33,576 nucleotides of DNA from CAYNFR01 sp964396595. GTDB lineage: Bacteria; Bacteroidota; Bacteroidia; Chitinophagales; Saprospiraceae. The notes beneath the pieces are model-generated. The model worked only from the letters and a program-made list of their open reading frames with translations. It had not been told where the DNA came from and made no database searches. The translations under genes and the position numbers were made by a program. Shown here piece after piece: positions 25,034 through 33,414 of the stretch. The stretch is taken from assembly GCA_964396595.1 (NCBI GenBank), contig CAYNFR010000034.1, positions 1 to 33,576 of the forward strand, given 5' to 3'. The first letter of the stretch is position 1. Each line of letters begins with the position of its first letter.

Positions 25034-25660
25034 ATGTTCGAAATAGCGATTGCTGTATTGGGGGGATTATTCTCTGTGGTTAACCCATTAGGTGCTGTGC
25101 CAGTATTTATCAGTATGACAAATACTGAGACCCGGGAGCAACGTAACGTCATTGCCCGGAATACAAGCATTTATCTATTTTTTATTCTGTTGAGTTTTTT
25201 CCTTGCTGGAACGGCTATCCTGGGATTTTTTGGTATATCGTTATCTGCTCTGCGCGTAGCAGGAGGTATCATACTATTTGGTTCGGGTGCACAATTGATG
25301 AGTGGTAGATTGGAGAAATCGCGTTCTATCAACGCAGAAGTAAAAGAAGAAGCAAAAGAAAGAGAGGACATTTCCTTTACACCGCTGGCAATGCCCCTAC
25401 TATCCGGGCCAGGGTCTATCTCACTGATGATCGGATACTTTACTTCTTATGATGACTGGGAAGAGCGTGCAGCTATCATTGCTGCATTGGTGGTATTGAC
25501 GATATTGGTATATTCTATTTTAAGAACATCACCATATCTATTTAAACTCCTCGGAGTAGCCGGGATTAAAGCAATAAGCCGCATCATGGGCTTTATCGTT
25601 ATGTCTATAGGTGTCGAAATGATCATGAGCAGTATCAAAGGATTAATCGGAAACTTCTGA
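25034..25660 (+). CDS. MarC family integral membrane protein
   Basis: A membrane protein of 208 residues with six hydrophobic segments, the standard MarC (UPF0056) size. Family stretches are LFSVVNPLGAVPVFISMT (about 12-29), FTPLAMPLLSGPGSISLMI (about 115-133) and a C-terminal RIMGFIVMSIGVEMIMSSIKG. The ATG lies two bases after the cmk stop, so it is translationally coupled. The family's function is unresolved; an early link to antibiotic resistance did not hold up. Last gene of the DUF2795-cmk-marC operon. Confidence 0.93.
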   Translation: MFEIAIAVLGGLFSVVNPLGAVPVFISMTNTETREQRNVIARNTSIYLFFILLSFFLAGTAILGFFGISLSALRVAGGIILFGSGAQLMSGRLEKSRSINAEVKEEAKEREDISFTPLAMPLLSGPGSISLMIGYFTSYDDWEERAAIIAALVVLTILVYSILRTSPYLFKLLGVAGIKAISRIMGFIVMSIGVEMIMSSIKGLIGNF

Positions 25661-25700
25661 TAGTTCTGAACGGGTTGCCAATTTTCTTCTATTGCTGATT

Positions 25701-25811
25701 GGAGCGAAGCGACCGCAATTCGTAATTCGTAGTGGCAGTCTTGTCTTGTGGACGAAGCGACCGTAATTCGTAATTGGAGGATCGTCCTGCAGACGAGACG
25801 ACCGTAATTGG
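25701..25811. repeat. Three degenerate CGAAGCGACCG-TAATTCGTAATT units
   Basis: Units start near 25705, 25753 and 25794 (48- and 41-base steps). The core CGAAGCGACC is exact in the first two and degenerate (CGAGACGACC) in the third, each followed by GCAATT or GTAATT; the first two add CGTAATT. It fills the gap between the convergent marC and barrel-protein genes. It may be a dispersed intergenic repeat; no secondary structure was established. Confidence 0.55.
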
Positions 25812-25835
25812 GCTTAGCCACGTAACTCTCTTGTC

Positions 25836-26552
25836 CTAATGTTGTCTTCCATTATTAAAGACAAAGCTGACACCCCAGATACGCATAGGCATCATCACCA
25901 CACCGGCATTGCTGTTAAGATCGCGAGCAAACAAACTTATATCCTGATCATTAAGTCCAAACTGATAATATGGTTGCACCATAAAACTGATAAAATCTCC
26001 CTGATATAATGTCCAAATGGCTTTCAGCTTGAGATGATAGTCCCTATCCGTTACAAGAGATAATGTATTATTACTTACCGTCCTTCCCAATGACAAACGG
26101 CTATTAATCACCTCAGCCCCATAACCTAGTCTACCTATATACTTCTCCACACCTACATGAATATTGGCGACATCCGCTTTATAAATTCTTTCTCTAAAGA
26201 CCTCAGTCTGTCGATTGAGGGCAAGATTTGTCATCTTCTTCGACACTTTATCCCATCCCAGCGTAAATGCATAATTACCGACTCGATATCTCACCCCGAG
26301 CTGGATCCCGTGCATGTAAGACAGATTCCCAAACCCCTTTACGATCTCTTGATCCATGGGCATGTATGATTTAAGTGCATCATTAATCTCTGTTAATTGA
26401 GGCAAGGCACTGTTGTATCCGATTCGGACATTGAGTTGTCCACTAAGCTCTGGTCTGACGACCAATGTTGCGCATACCAATACAACAATACTTCTCACTA
26501 CGTGCGAGAAAGAAACAATCCTATTCGAACTTGAGATACTCTTTAATAACAT
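25836..26552 (-). CDS. Outer-membrane beta-barrel-like protein, unknown function
   Basis: A protein of 238 residues. After a basic stretch it has a hydrophobic signal segment (RSIVVLVCATLVV, about 20-32) and an SGQ site near 37-39. The mature part alternates hydrophobic and polar residues in repeated strands with Gly/aromatic turns: LNVRIGYNSAL, GIQLGVRYRVGNYAFTLGWD, IHVGVEKYIGRLGYGAEV, FISFMVQPYYQFGLN, ending MRIWGVSFVFNN. This is the pattern of a small outer-membrane barrel of eight to ten strands. No named family is recognisable. It faces marC and diverges from dprA. Confidence 0.6.
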   Translation of the reverse strand: MLLKSISSSNRIVSFSHVVRSIVVLVCATLVVRPELSGQLNVRIGYNSALPQLTEINDALKSYMPMDQEIVKGFGNLSYMHGIQLGVRYRVGNYAFTLGWDKVSKKMTNLALNRQTEVFRERIYKADVANIHVGVEKYIGRLGYGAEVINSRLSLGRTVSNNTLSLVTDRDYHLKLKAIWTLYQGDFISFMVQPYYQFGLNDQDISLFARDLNSNAGVVMMPMRIWGVSFVFNNGRQH

Positions 26553-26649
26553 TTCGTCGTAAGAAAAAATACAATTATCATAATGCTTCTTTTATTTTTA
26601 CCACCACACCGCAATATATCCACAAAATAACAAATACTGCCTAGCTCAT

Positions 26650-27741
26650 ATGAGTGAATTACTTTATCAAATAGCTTTAACCAAAATTCCCCTGGTAGGC
26701 GCTAAAAACGCCAAAACACTTATTGCCTATTGTGGGAGTATCGAAGCCATATTCGCCGAAAAAAAGAAGAACCTCCTCAAGATTCCTAATATTGGCGAAG
26801 TAATCGTTCAAAATATTCAAGATGCTGACCCTATAGCCTTGGCTTCTGAAGACTTAGAATATATAGTCAAGAACAAGATAGGTGTGAGTTTCTTCCTAGA
26901 AGACGCCTTTCCTTCACGGCTTAAACATTATGATGATTCACCAATTCTATTTTACTACAAAGGACAGGCAGGTTGGAATCATCACCGTACCGTTGCAATC
27001 GTAGGTACCAGACAACCGACTCCTTATGGCGAAGTGGCTTGCTCCGAATTGTTAGAAAAACTAGCAGAATATGATATTCACGTGTTCAGTGGATTAGCAC
27101 ATGGCGTAGATAGTCACGCCCATAACAAATGTCTTGAACTAAATATCCCCAACTCAGCAGTCATGGGAACTGGTATTGATACAATATATCCGGCAGCGCA
27201 CCGAAGATTGAGTGAGAAAATCACAGACCAAGGGGCACTGATTACAGAATTTCCGATTAAAAGTCGTGTGGACAGCGAAAACTTCCCGCGTAGAAATCGC
27301 ATTATAGCAGCTTTATCTGATGTAGTCATCGTCATAGAGTCCGCTGCCAAAGGCGGATCCTTAATTACAGCAGAATTCGCCAATGCCTATAACAAAGATG
27401 TATTTGCGTTTCCGGGCAGAACAACCGATAAATCTTCGGTCGGATGCAATAGATTGATAAAAAATAATCAAGCACATTTACTCGAATCGGCACGTGATAT
27501 CATCAGAATGATGAGATGGGAAAGCGGCAAACCGAAACACATACAACCCTTGCTCTTCGAACCGCTTGAGCATGAAGAAATTATGATCATAGGTATGCTC
27601 CGTCAGCATGAACACGTACATATAGACGTACTCCACGCCACACTTGACATGAATCTTAGTACGCTTTCTTCCCATCTTTTACAGCTCGAGTTTAAAGGCT
27701 TAGTGAAGTCTCTACCCGGCAAGAGGTATATGGCGATATAG
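26650..27741 (+). CDS. dprA: DNA processing protein DprA
   Basis: A protein of 363 residues that binds incoming single-stranded DNA and loads RecA during natural transformation. It has an N-terminal helix-hairpin-helix-like region (about 1-70), a Rossmann-like core with AIVGTRQPTPYG (about 116-127) and FSGLAHGVDSHAHN (about 146-159), GTGIDTIYPAAHR, NFPRRNRIIAALSDVVIVIE, and SLITAEFANAYNKDVFAFPG, and a C-terminal winged-helix domain (about 300-363). All key stretches are intact. The ATG at 26650 gives the usual start. It is alone on the plus strand, before the KDG genes. It shows the organism has at least one competence gene. Confidence 0.97.
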   Translation: MSELLYQIALTKIPLVGAKNAKTLIAYCGSIEAIFAEKKKNLLKIPNIGEVIVQNIQDADPIALASEDLEYIVKNKIGVSFFLEDAFPSRLKHYDDSPILFYYKGQAGWNHHRTVAIVGTRQPTPYGEVACSELLEKLAEYDIHVFSGLAHGVDSHAHNKCLELNIPNSAVMGTGIDTIYPAAHRRLSEKITDQGALITEFPIKSRVDSENFPRRNRIIAALSDVVIVIESAAKGGSLITAEFANAYNKDVFAFPGRTTDKSSVGCNRLIKNNQAHLLESARDIIRMMRWESGKPKHIQPLLFEPLEHEEIMIIGMLRQHEHVHIDVLHATLDMNLSTLSSHLLQLEFKGLVKSLPGKRYMAI

Positions 27742-27822
27742 AATAAGATTGTAAATAAGATAATATAGCGAATACTTCGTACCTGCTTTTTTTAGGCTTT
27801 ACTTTGTCAGAGATTAAGACAT

Positions 27823-28824
27823 ATGGGAAAAATCTTGTGCATTGGCGAGCCACTATTGCGTGTTGTACCTGAATTAGGAGCTGAGTGGATAAAGAAGAAC
27901 ATAATGAAAGTCTATCTCGGTGGGTCAGAGTTAAATGTAGCAGCGACTCTTGCAACATGGGGAGAAGATGTATCCTATCTCACTGCCTTACCGGATAATG
28001 TAGTGGCTCAAGACATTCTGTCTCATATTCAATCGATCAATATTGACATTTCACCTAGTGTCCGTAAAAATGGGCGTATAGGCATTTACTATTTGCCAAG
28101 TGGCCGAGACATTAATCTAGGAGGAGTCATTTATGATCGTCAATATTCCAGCTTTAGTGCTTTATCAGATCTTGACATTGATATAGAACAGATCTTAGCG
28201 CACAATTCATGGATACATGTATCTGCCATCAGCTTAGCATTGTCGCTCAATACATCTTTTGCCATTTGGAAAATCGTAGAGCAGGCAAAGGCAAATAATA
28301 TCAAGATATCTATAGACTTGAACTATAGGGAAGCATTGTGGAAAAATAAGGATATAGAATACGCTAACATCCTCAAAAAAATAGTCTCATACTGTGATGT
28401 AATAATGGGTAATATTTGGTCTGTAAACAAACTGCTACAGATACCCTTAGCAGAAGAGTCCATTAGCCAAAATGATATTGAAGGAGCCTCAATATTTTGT
28501 CAAAAAGCCTTGACCGCTCAGTACCCAGAATGTCACACCATAGGATTAACCTACAGAATGACGAAGTATAAAAACCCACACTATCAGGCGTATTTATTTC
28601 ACAACAATATTGGAAATCTGACCCATGCCATCAACATAAGTGCTATTACTGATCCTGTGGGTAGCGGTGATAGTTTTATGGCAGGATTGATATATGGGCT
28701 ACGTGCTGATTGGGCGACGGATCAAATACTTGATTTGGCTACACGAAGTGCAATTATCAAACTTTCTCGTTCCGGTGACTACCTTGATATAACATTAGCC
28801 GAAGTACTTGCTCATTCAATTTAG
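27823..28824 (+). CDS. kdgK: 2-dehydro-3-deoxygluconate (KDG) kinase, PfkB family
   Basis: A sugar kinase of 333 residues. It has the PfkB opening ILCIGEPLLRV, the sugar-binding GGSELNVAATLATWG (about 32-46), GGVIYDRQYSSFSAL (about 102-116), typical of KDG kinases, and the C-terminal PfkB signature ITDPVGSGDSFMAGLIYGL (about 277-295), where the Asp of GSGD is the catalytic base. It phosphorylates KDG to KDPG. The next gene is KDPG aldolase, 34 bases on, which makes the specificity call strong. Together they complete breakdown of hexuronates or alginate/pectin-type sugars; upstream pathway enzymes are not in the window. Confidence 0.9.
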   Translation: MGKILCIGEPLLRVVPELGAEWIKKNIMKVYLGGSELNVAATLATWGEDVSYLTALPDNVVAQDILSHIQSINIDISPSVRKNGRIGIYYLPSGRDINLGGVIYDRQYSSFSALSDLDIDIEQILAHNSWIHVSAISLALSLNTSFAIWKIVEQAKANNIKISIDLNYREALWKNKDIEYANILKKIVSYCDVIMGNIWSVNKLLQIPLAEESISQNDIEGASIFCQKALTAQYPECHTIGLTYRMTKYKNPHYQAYLFHNNIGNLTHAINISAITDPVGSGDSFMAGLIYGLRADWATDQILDLATRSAIIKLSRSGDYLDITLAEVLAHSI

Positions 28825-28858
28825 TTTACTTTTATGACGAGAATAATTATTTCTGCGC

Positions 28859-29512
28859 ATGAATAAAGCTTCTAAATCAGTCATACTTACCGAAATTCTT
28901 GAATCGAAAATATTGCCTTTGTTCTATCATGACGACTATGACATGTGTAAGAATATTATTCGAGTTTGCTATAATGCAGGTATCCGGGTGTTTGAATTTA
29001 CGAATCGTGGAAATCACGCACTCGCCCATTTTAAGAGATTGAAAGACGAACTCAGGGATGAATTACCTTTCCTCAGACTAGGTGTAGGAACTGTTTACAC
29101 AGTCGAAGGGGCAATGAACTTTATTGAGGCTTCAGCAGATTTTATTGTTCAGCCTATCTGTAACGGGGCTGTCGCCCAATACTGTAAAGCGGCCGGAATA
29201 CTATGGATACCGGGTGTAATGACTATTAACGAAATATATGCTGCCACAGAACAAGGAGCTGAGTTAGTCAAAATATTCCCTGCCGGAATATTGGGTTATG
29301 ACTATATAAAGGCACTCCGCGGCCCCATGCCGAATATAAAATTAATGGTCACCGGTGGCATTCATGCAGATCCTGAAGAGATTAAAAAATGGCTAAGTGC
29401 CGGAGCAAATGTGTGTGGCCTGGGATCTCAACTATTTATAGGAGAACCTGCACTTATCACTGCTAACATTCTCCACTTAACATCTCAATTATCAGATCAA
29501 GATGAATCCTAA
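28859..29512 (+). CDS. eda: KDPG/KHG aldolase
   Basis: A class I aldolase of 217 residues that splits KDPG into pyruvate and glyceraldehyde-3-phosphate. Glu46 in FEFTNRG is the expected acid/base and Lys138 in LVKIFPAG the Schiff-base lysine. RLGVGTVYTVEGA, PICNGAVAQYCK and IPGVMTINEIYAA complete the active-site outline. The phosphate loop is VTGGIHADPEEIKKWL (about 163-178). It follows kdgK by 34 bases and ends inside the 5' end of the next frame, so all three may share a transcript. Length and motifs are normal. Confidence 0.95.
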   Translation: MNKASKSVILTEILESKILPLFYHDDYDMCKNIIRVCYNAGIRVFEFTNRGNHALAHFKRLKDELRDELPFLRLGVGTVYTVEGAMNFIEASADFIVQPICNGAVAQYCKAAGILWIPGVMTINEIYAATEQGAELVKIFPAGILGYDYIKALRGPMPNIKLMVTGGIHADPEEIKKWLSAGANVCGLGSQLFIGEPALITANILHLTSQLSDQDES

Positions 29513-29522
29513 TATTAAAATC

Positions 29523-30596
29523 ATGAAAAAGTACGTCACATTAGACACACTTTCATTATCCCTGATGTGGATTACTATTATAATGATCGGTGGATGTAAG
29601 CCTGCCCCGCTTGCAGAAAACGGCATAACCAGAATTGCCTTTGGCTCTTGTGGACACGAAGACCATGAATTGCCGATATTCAACCTTATAGTAGATCATA
29701 ATCCTGACTTATTCGTTTTTCTAGGAGACAATATTTACGGTGATACGTATGATATGGAAGAGTTAAAAGCCAAGTATAAAAAATTGGCTGATAAGCCTAG
29801 CTTTCAAAACTTAAAAAGAAATGTGCCGATTATAGCTACCTGGGACGACCATGATTATGGATGGAATGATATCGGCAGACATTATATTCACAAAGAAGCC
29901 TCAAAGGAGATTTTCCTAGACTTCTTTGATGAACCTGTCGAGAGCGCCAGACGAAATCGAGAAGGGATATACACCTCCTACCTCTATCCATACGGAGATA
30001 AATTACTGCAAATCATATTGTTAGATAATAGAACATTCAGAGATGATTTAATCCATTATGATAGATCGATCAAGCAAGAGAGTAGATATTTTTATCCATT
30101 GGACTATGCACCTCACACGAATAGTGATTCTACACTTCTAGGCGAGAAACAATGGCGCTGGCTTGAAAAAGAACTTCAAATTCCCGCAGATGTGCGAATC
30201 ATAGGAAGTGGCACCCAATTCAGCATTGAATATAACGGATACGAAGCCTGGGCCAATTTTCCTCATGAACAACAACGAATGCTCGATCTCATCAAAAAAA
30301 CAAAAGCCAATGGAGTACTTTTTATTACCGGCGACGTTCATTATGCTGAAATCTCTCGACTAGTCAAGGATGAACAATATCCAATCTATGATATAACCGC
30401 AAGTGGAATATCCTCTACCTGGCATTTCGCCACACCCAACAAGAACCGAATCGAAGGTCCTATTATGGAAAATCACTTCGGAATGTTAACCATTGATTGG
30501 GATGCTAATCCTGTATCTATTAAAGCAGAAGTGTATGATATCACGGCAAATCAACGGATAGAATACATTATCGCTCTCAATGATATCAGCTTTTAG
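29523..30596 (+). CDS. PhoD-like alkaline phosphatase family lipoprotein
   Basis: A calcineurin-like metallophosphoesterase of 357 residues from the ATG at 29523; an in-frame ATG at 29502 overlaps the aldolase stop. I prefer 29523 because MKKYVTLDTLSLSLMWITII followed by MIGGC is a neat lipoprotein signal peptide with a lipobox. The mature protein has FGSCGHEDHELPIFN, FLGDNIYGDT, WDDHDYGWND and ITGDVHYAEISR, the metal-binding set of the PhoD/alkaline phosphatase D family. It should sit on the periplasmic or outer face and cleave phosphodiesters or monoesters. Linked to kdgK-eda only by position. Confidence 0.88.
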   Translation: MKKYVTLDTLSLSLMWITIIMIGGCKPAPLAENGITRIAFGSCGHEDHELPIFNLIVDHNPDLFVFLGDNIYGDTYDMEELKAKYKKLADKPSFQNLKRNVPIIATWDDHDYGWNDIGRHYIHKEASKEIFLDFFDEPVESARRNREGIYTSYLYPYGDKLLQIILLDNRTFRDDLIHYDRSIKQESRYFYPLDYAPHTNSDSTLLGEKQWRWLEKELQIPADVRIIGSGTQFSIEYNGYEAWANFPHEQQRMLDLIKKTKANGVLFITGDVHYAEISRLVKDEQYPIYDITASGISSTWHFATPNKNRIEGPIMENHFGMLTIDWDANPVSIKAEVYDITANQRIEYIIALNDISF

Positions 30597-30640
30597 AAAC
30601 AGAGAAAGGCCTAAGGTGTTAATTTTGATAGCCACTACAG

Positions 30641-30982
30641 ATGTCCTTTAATTATAATAATAAAACATTTCGAACCGTCGACAACTCATCATTCGGTGAA
30701 ACTTCTTCGGAAACACTTTTTAGGTATCAGCAGCATCAGAATATTGTCAGTGCGACCTACTCAGGTGGGAAAATTGCCCTAGGGCAGCTTATAGGTATAG
30801 TTGACCAAAGAGGCTGTATAGACATACGCTACCACCAAGTAAACTACCTCGGCGAGTTGAGGACGGGTGTATGCCATTCTATACCTGAATTATTGCCTGA
30901 TGGCAAAATAAGATTATATGAAACCTGGCAATGGACTTCTGGCGACGGTGCCAAAGGGGATTCTGTTATTGAAGAAATTTGA
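30641..30982 (+). CDS. Small conserved hypothetical protein
   Basis: A soluble protein of 113 residues. The sequence suggests a small beta-roll: NKTFRTVDNSSFGETSSETL, ATYSGGKIALGQLIG, IDIRYHQVNYLGELRTG, and ending IRLYETWQWTSGDGAKGDSV. It resembles a family of about 110 residues often labelled n-acetylglutamate synthase in databases. That name is doubtful, since no acetyltransferase motif is present. It follows the phosphatase by 44 bases and is followed by a likely terminator. Function unknown. Confidence 0.75.
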   Translation: MSFNYNNKTFRTVDNSSFGETSSETLFRYQQHQNIVSATYSGGKIALGQLIGIVDQRGCIDIRYHQVNYLGELRTGVCHSIPELLPDGKIRLYETWQWTSGDGAKGDSVIEEI

Positions 30983-30994
30983 TATCGTATAATA

Positions 30995-31031
30995 GCAAAT
31001 AGTCGAAAGACAACCGAATTTGCCCTTTTTT
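30995..31031 (+). terminator. Likely rho-independent terminator
   Basis: GCAAAT (30995-31000) pairs with ATTTGC (31018-31023), with a nested GTC-GAAA-GAC hairpin in the loop, then CC and six T. It lies 13 bases after the stop of the small conserved protein. The outer stem is AT-rich, so strength is modest. Confidence 0.5.
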
Positions 31032-31125
31032 CTTGCAATCTTGTCAAAGATGTCTTTTATTTGTACTGACCCTGTAGGTCATGATTTCCTGATATTTCTA
31101 GCCATAATTGATAGACGCTAGGTGC

Positions 31126-31186
31126 GCCGGGAGAGATTATTATCTAAAAGATCAAGCGTCAAAGTTGAGTGTTAATCTCTTTCGGC
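31126..31186 (+). promoter_or_regulatory. Long stem-loop in the leader of the carbonic anhydrase gene
   Basis: GCCGGGAGAGATTA (31126-31139) pairs over all 14 positions with TAATCTCTTTCGGC (31173-31186) if two G-U pairs are allowed. The two G-U pairs work only in plus-strand RNA (the minus strand would have A-C mismatches), so the structure is polarised toward the transcript of the gene starting at 31221. The loop is 33 bases. No T-run follows. It matches no riboswitch I can name. Confidence 0.45.
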
Positions 31187-31220
31187 CTAATTAAAATAGA
31201 ATATTTACTAAACCTTTTAT

Positions 31221-31847
31221 ATGGACTTCAAGCAATTATTTTCAAACAACCAAGCATGGATTAACGAAAAACTCGCATTAAATCCGGACTATTTTACGAA
31301 TCTTGCTAAGGGCCAAAATCCAGACATTCTATACATAGGATGTGCAGATAGTAGAGTAACAGCAGAAGATCTCATGGGTGCAGAGCCTGGAGACCTTTTC
31401 GTACATAGAAACATCGCCAATATGGTCGTCACTACAGATCTCAACGTCATGAGCGTGATTAACTACGCGGTAGCACATCTTAAGGTGAAACACGTAGTCG
31501 TATGCGGTCATTACGGATGTGGCGGTGTCAATGCATCTTTACAACCCGTGGATCTCGGAATACTGAACCCATGGTTAAGATGTATCAGAGATGTCTATAG
31601 ACTCCATCAAGCAGAACTTGACGCCATTACTGATGAACAAAAAAGATTTGACAGACTAGTAGAATTGAATGTGCAAGAACAGTGTGTCAATGTGATAAAA
31701 ACAGCAGTAGTACAGATGGCTATCAAAGAAAGAGGCTTGACTGTACATGGGTGGGTTTTTGATATGAGAACAGGTAAACTTATCGATTTGAATATCGATT
31801 TCGAAAGCAAATTGGCTAAAATAATGCAGATTTACTCACTGTCTTAG
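31221..31847 (+). CDS. can: Beta-class carbonic anhydrase
   Basis: A protein of 208 residues that interconverts carbon dioxide and bicarbonate. The zinc ligands are Cys41, His97 and Cys100, with Asp43/Arg45 forming the catalytic dyad: IGCADSRVTAED and VVVCGHYGCGGV. PGDLFVHRNIANMV and the C-terminal VHGWVFDMRTGKLIDLN are typical of the plant-like (can) clade. No signal peptide, so cytoplasmic. It is a single gene between two terminator-like hairpins, with a structured leader. The stop at 31847 is followed by a strong terminator. Confidence 0.97.
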   Translation: MDFKQLFSNNQAWINEKLALNPDYFTNLAKGQNPDILYIGCADSRVTAEDLMGAEPGDLFVHRNIANMVVTTDLNVMSVINYAVAHLKVKHVVVCGHYGCGGVNASLQPVDLGILNPWLRCIRDVYRLHQAELDAITDEQKRFDRLVELNVQEQCVNVIKTAVVQMAIKERGLTVHGWVFDMRTGKLIDLNIDFESKLAKIMQIYSLS

Positions 31848-31879
31848 TAGTCTCCTCTTAGCAGATAAAAGTTCATGAT

Positions 31880-31919
31880 GTGCTCGACAAATGAAGGAAG
31901 TCGTTTGTCGGCACTTTTT
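31880..31919 (+). terminator. Strong rho-independent terminator after carbonic anhydrase
   Basis: GTGC, one bulged T, CGACAAA (31880-31891) pairs with TTTGTCG, GCAC (31904-31914), loop of 12 bases, then TTTTT. Stem of 11 pairs with a single bulge, 33 bases after the stop codon. It also separates the gene from the convergent porin remnant. Confidence 0.8.
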
Positions 31920-31951
31920 CTTGAAGTTCCATGAATGTATAATTCCATAAA

Positions 31952-33192
31952 TTAGAAATTCACTTGTGCTTGGACTCTTAACAAGCTGCCTTCTTGCGTA
32001 TTATCCCTGTTCCGCGCATCCTCGAATCTTCTCTTTGAAAATGTATACATCAGAACCAATTCAAAATTTCTATTGAACTGCCATTCCACGCCTATTTCTG
32101 TCTCTCTGACTGTGTAACTCCTAGCATCCCTTTCGTGCTTTTTCCCGCCATCATAAAATTGATGTCTTACAAAGGGTAGGATCACTTCTTCCGCACCCTA
32201 TTTTAACATGTAGCTAGCAAGAATAAAGCCACCATTAAGATTCTGGGTAGTAATGGCATTAAGCGACTTGTCATACTCCGGCCCTCTTCCAATATTGTAC
32301 TCAGCCACAAAGCCTAGAGGTTGTGGATATAGCACAAAACTAGCTGCTACTCGCTGATCTGTATAACTGTTATCAGGATCAACTATTACGCCAGAGCTGA
32401 TAGCAGAATTGGCCAATAAATATTGACCCGAATATCCTGAAATACCAAATTCAATGATCTGATTTTTTAACTCCATGGGATAAGTAAACCGCGTAACCAC
32501 ATGCGGTGAATTATTCAGTTCAGGTGAATTGGCTAGTTGTCCATTATAAATACCTAGCCCAAAGAGACCATAATCACCACTACCCTTTAAGCCACTTGAC
32601 ACCAACCTAGAGAGCAATGCTCTTTTCTGCTTTGGCGCCTAATAGAAAAAGACACCTATATCACGCTCATTGGATACAGCACTGTTGAGGGCGTCATTTC
32701 GATCAAGAGCAAGACGATTCTGGCTTGACTGGAGATTTTCGAATCCAAATGGCACTTTTGATTGACCTATCCTAAAGCGAAACTCATTATCAGGATCGAC
32801 ACCGATATCAAAATATGCATAGCGAAGCTGGCCGAAGTGCAAACGATCCGCACTGGAGCTACTGGCAAAATCAGGCTGAACATAGAAATACACATTCTTA
32901 TGTATCTGGCCAAAGAAAATTATACGCATACGACGCATAAAAAAACCGCAATTTTACCCCATGAACGATCACACTGCTCGCAACTTAAGTCTTCATTAGT
33001 CTCCAGAAGTCTATTATAGCGTATCTGAACATATCCCCGAATATTTATCTTATCGAACCACTGAGGTCTTGGATCTAATATCACAGGTGCAACAGAATCC
33101 TGCTGGGCATAGACTGCTGCTACATGTCCTATAATAAAGGAGAAATAAATCAGAAATCGTAACGCACTGCTTCGCAATCGACCCGGGTACAT
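31952..33192 (-). pseudogene. Phosphate-selective-type porin (OprO/OprP family), disrupted
   Basis: Four consecutive minus-strand pieces make one porin of about 410 residues. The first (from ATG 33192) has a signal peptide (FIIGHVAAVYAQ) and NIRGYVQIRYNRLLET. A frameshift at the T7 tract (plus-strand A7, 32939-32945) leads to the second, with VYFYVQPDFASSSS and FRFRIGQSKVPFGFENLQ, which ends at an amber codon just before 32639 (GVFFY, stop, APKQKR). The third carries SSGLKGSGDYGLFGLGIYNG and ends at another amber (32198-32200, ASYMLK, stop, GAEEVILPF). The fourth continues in frame to RVQAQVNF, a proper barrel C-terminus ending in Phe. One frameshift plus two TAG codons make it non-functional as read. 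Confidence 0.88.
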
Positions 33193-33414
33193 ATAAAAAG
33201 ATCATCCTAATCCAGCGCGAATGTAAGCTTCCTTTACTACGAAGCCATCAATTATCGAAAGAATAATTAGTGAAAAATTCATACTGCGATAACATATAGT
33301 ATACTACATGTTAATTCATATTTATCTTAAAACCATATCCTGAACGGATCTTTGCCCGCAAAAAACGTATTATGTTATTGGGATTATCTTTACTTACGTT
33401 TAAAGAGCTTGCTT

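Noticed and set aside
1155..29512. Linking the GntP permease with kdgK-eda as one gluconate/Entner-Doudoroff system
   Set aside because: They are more than 25 kb apart, and the permease's own operon points to D-amino acids; gluconate kinase and dehydratase are absent.
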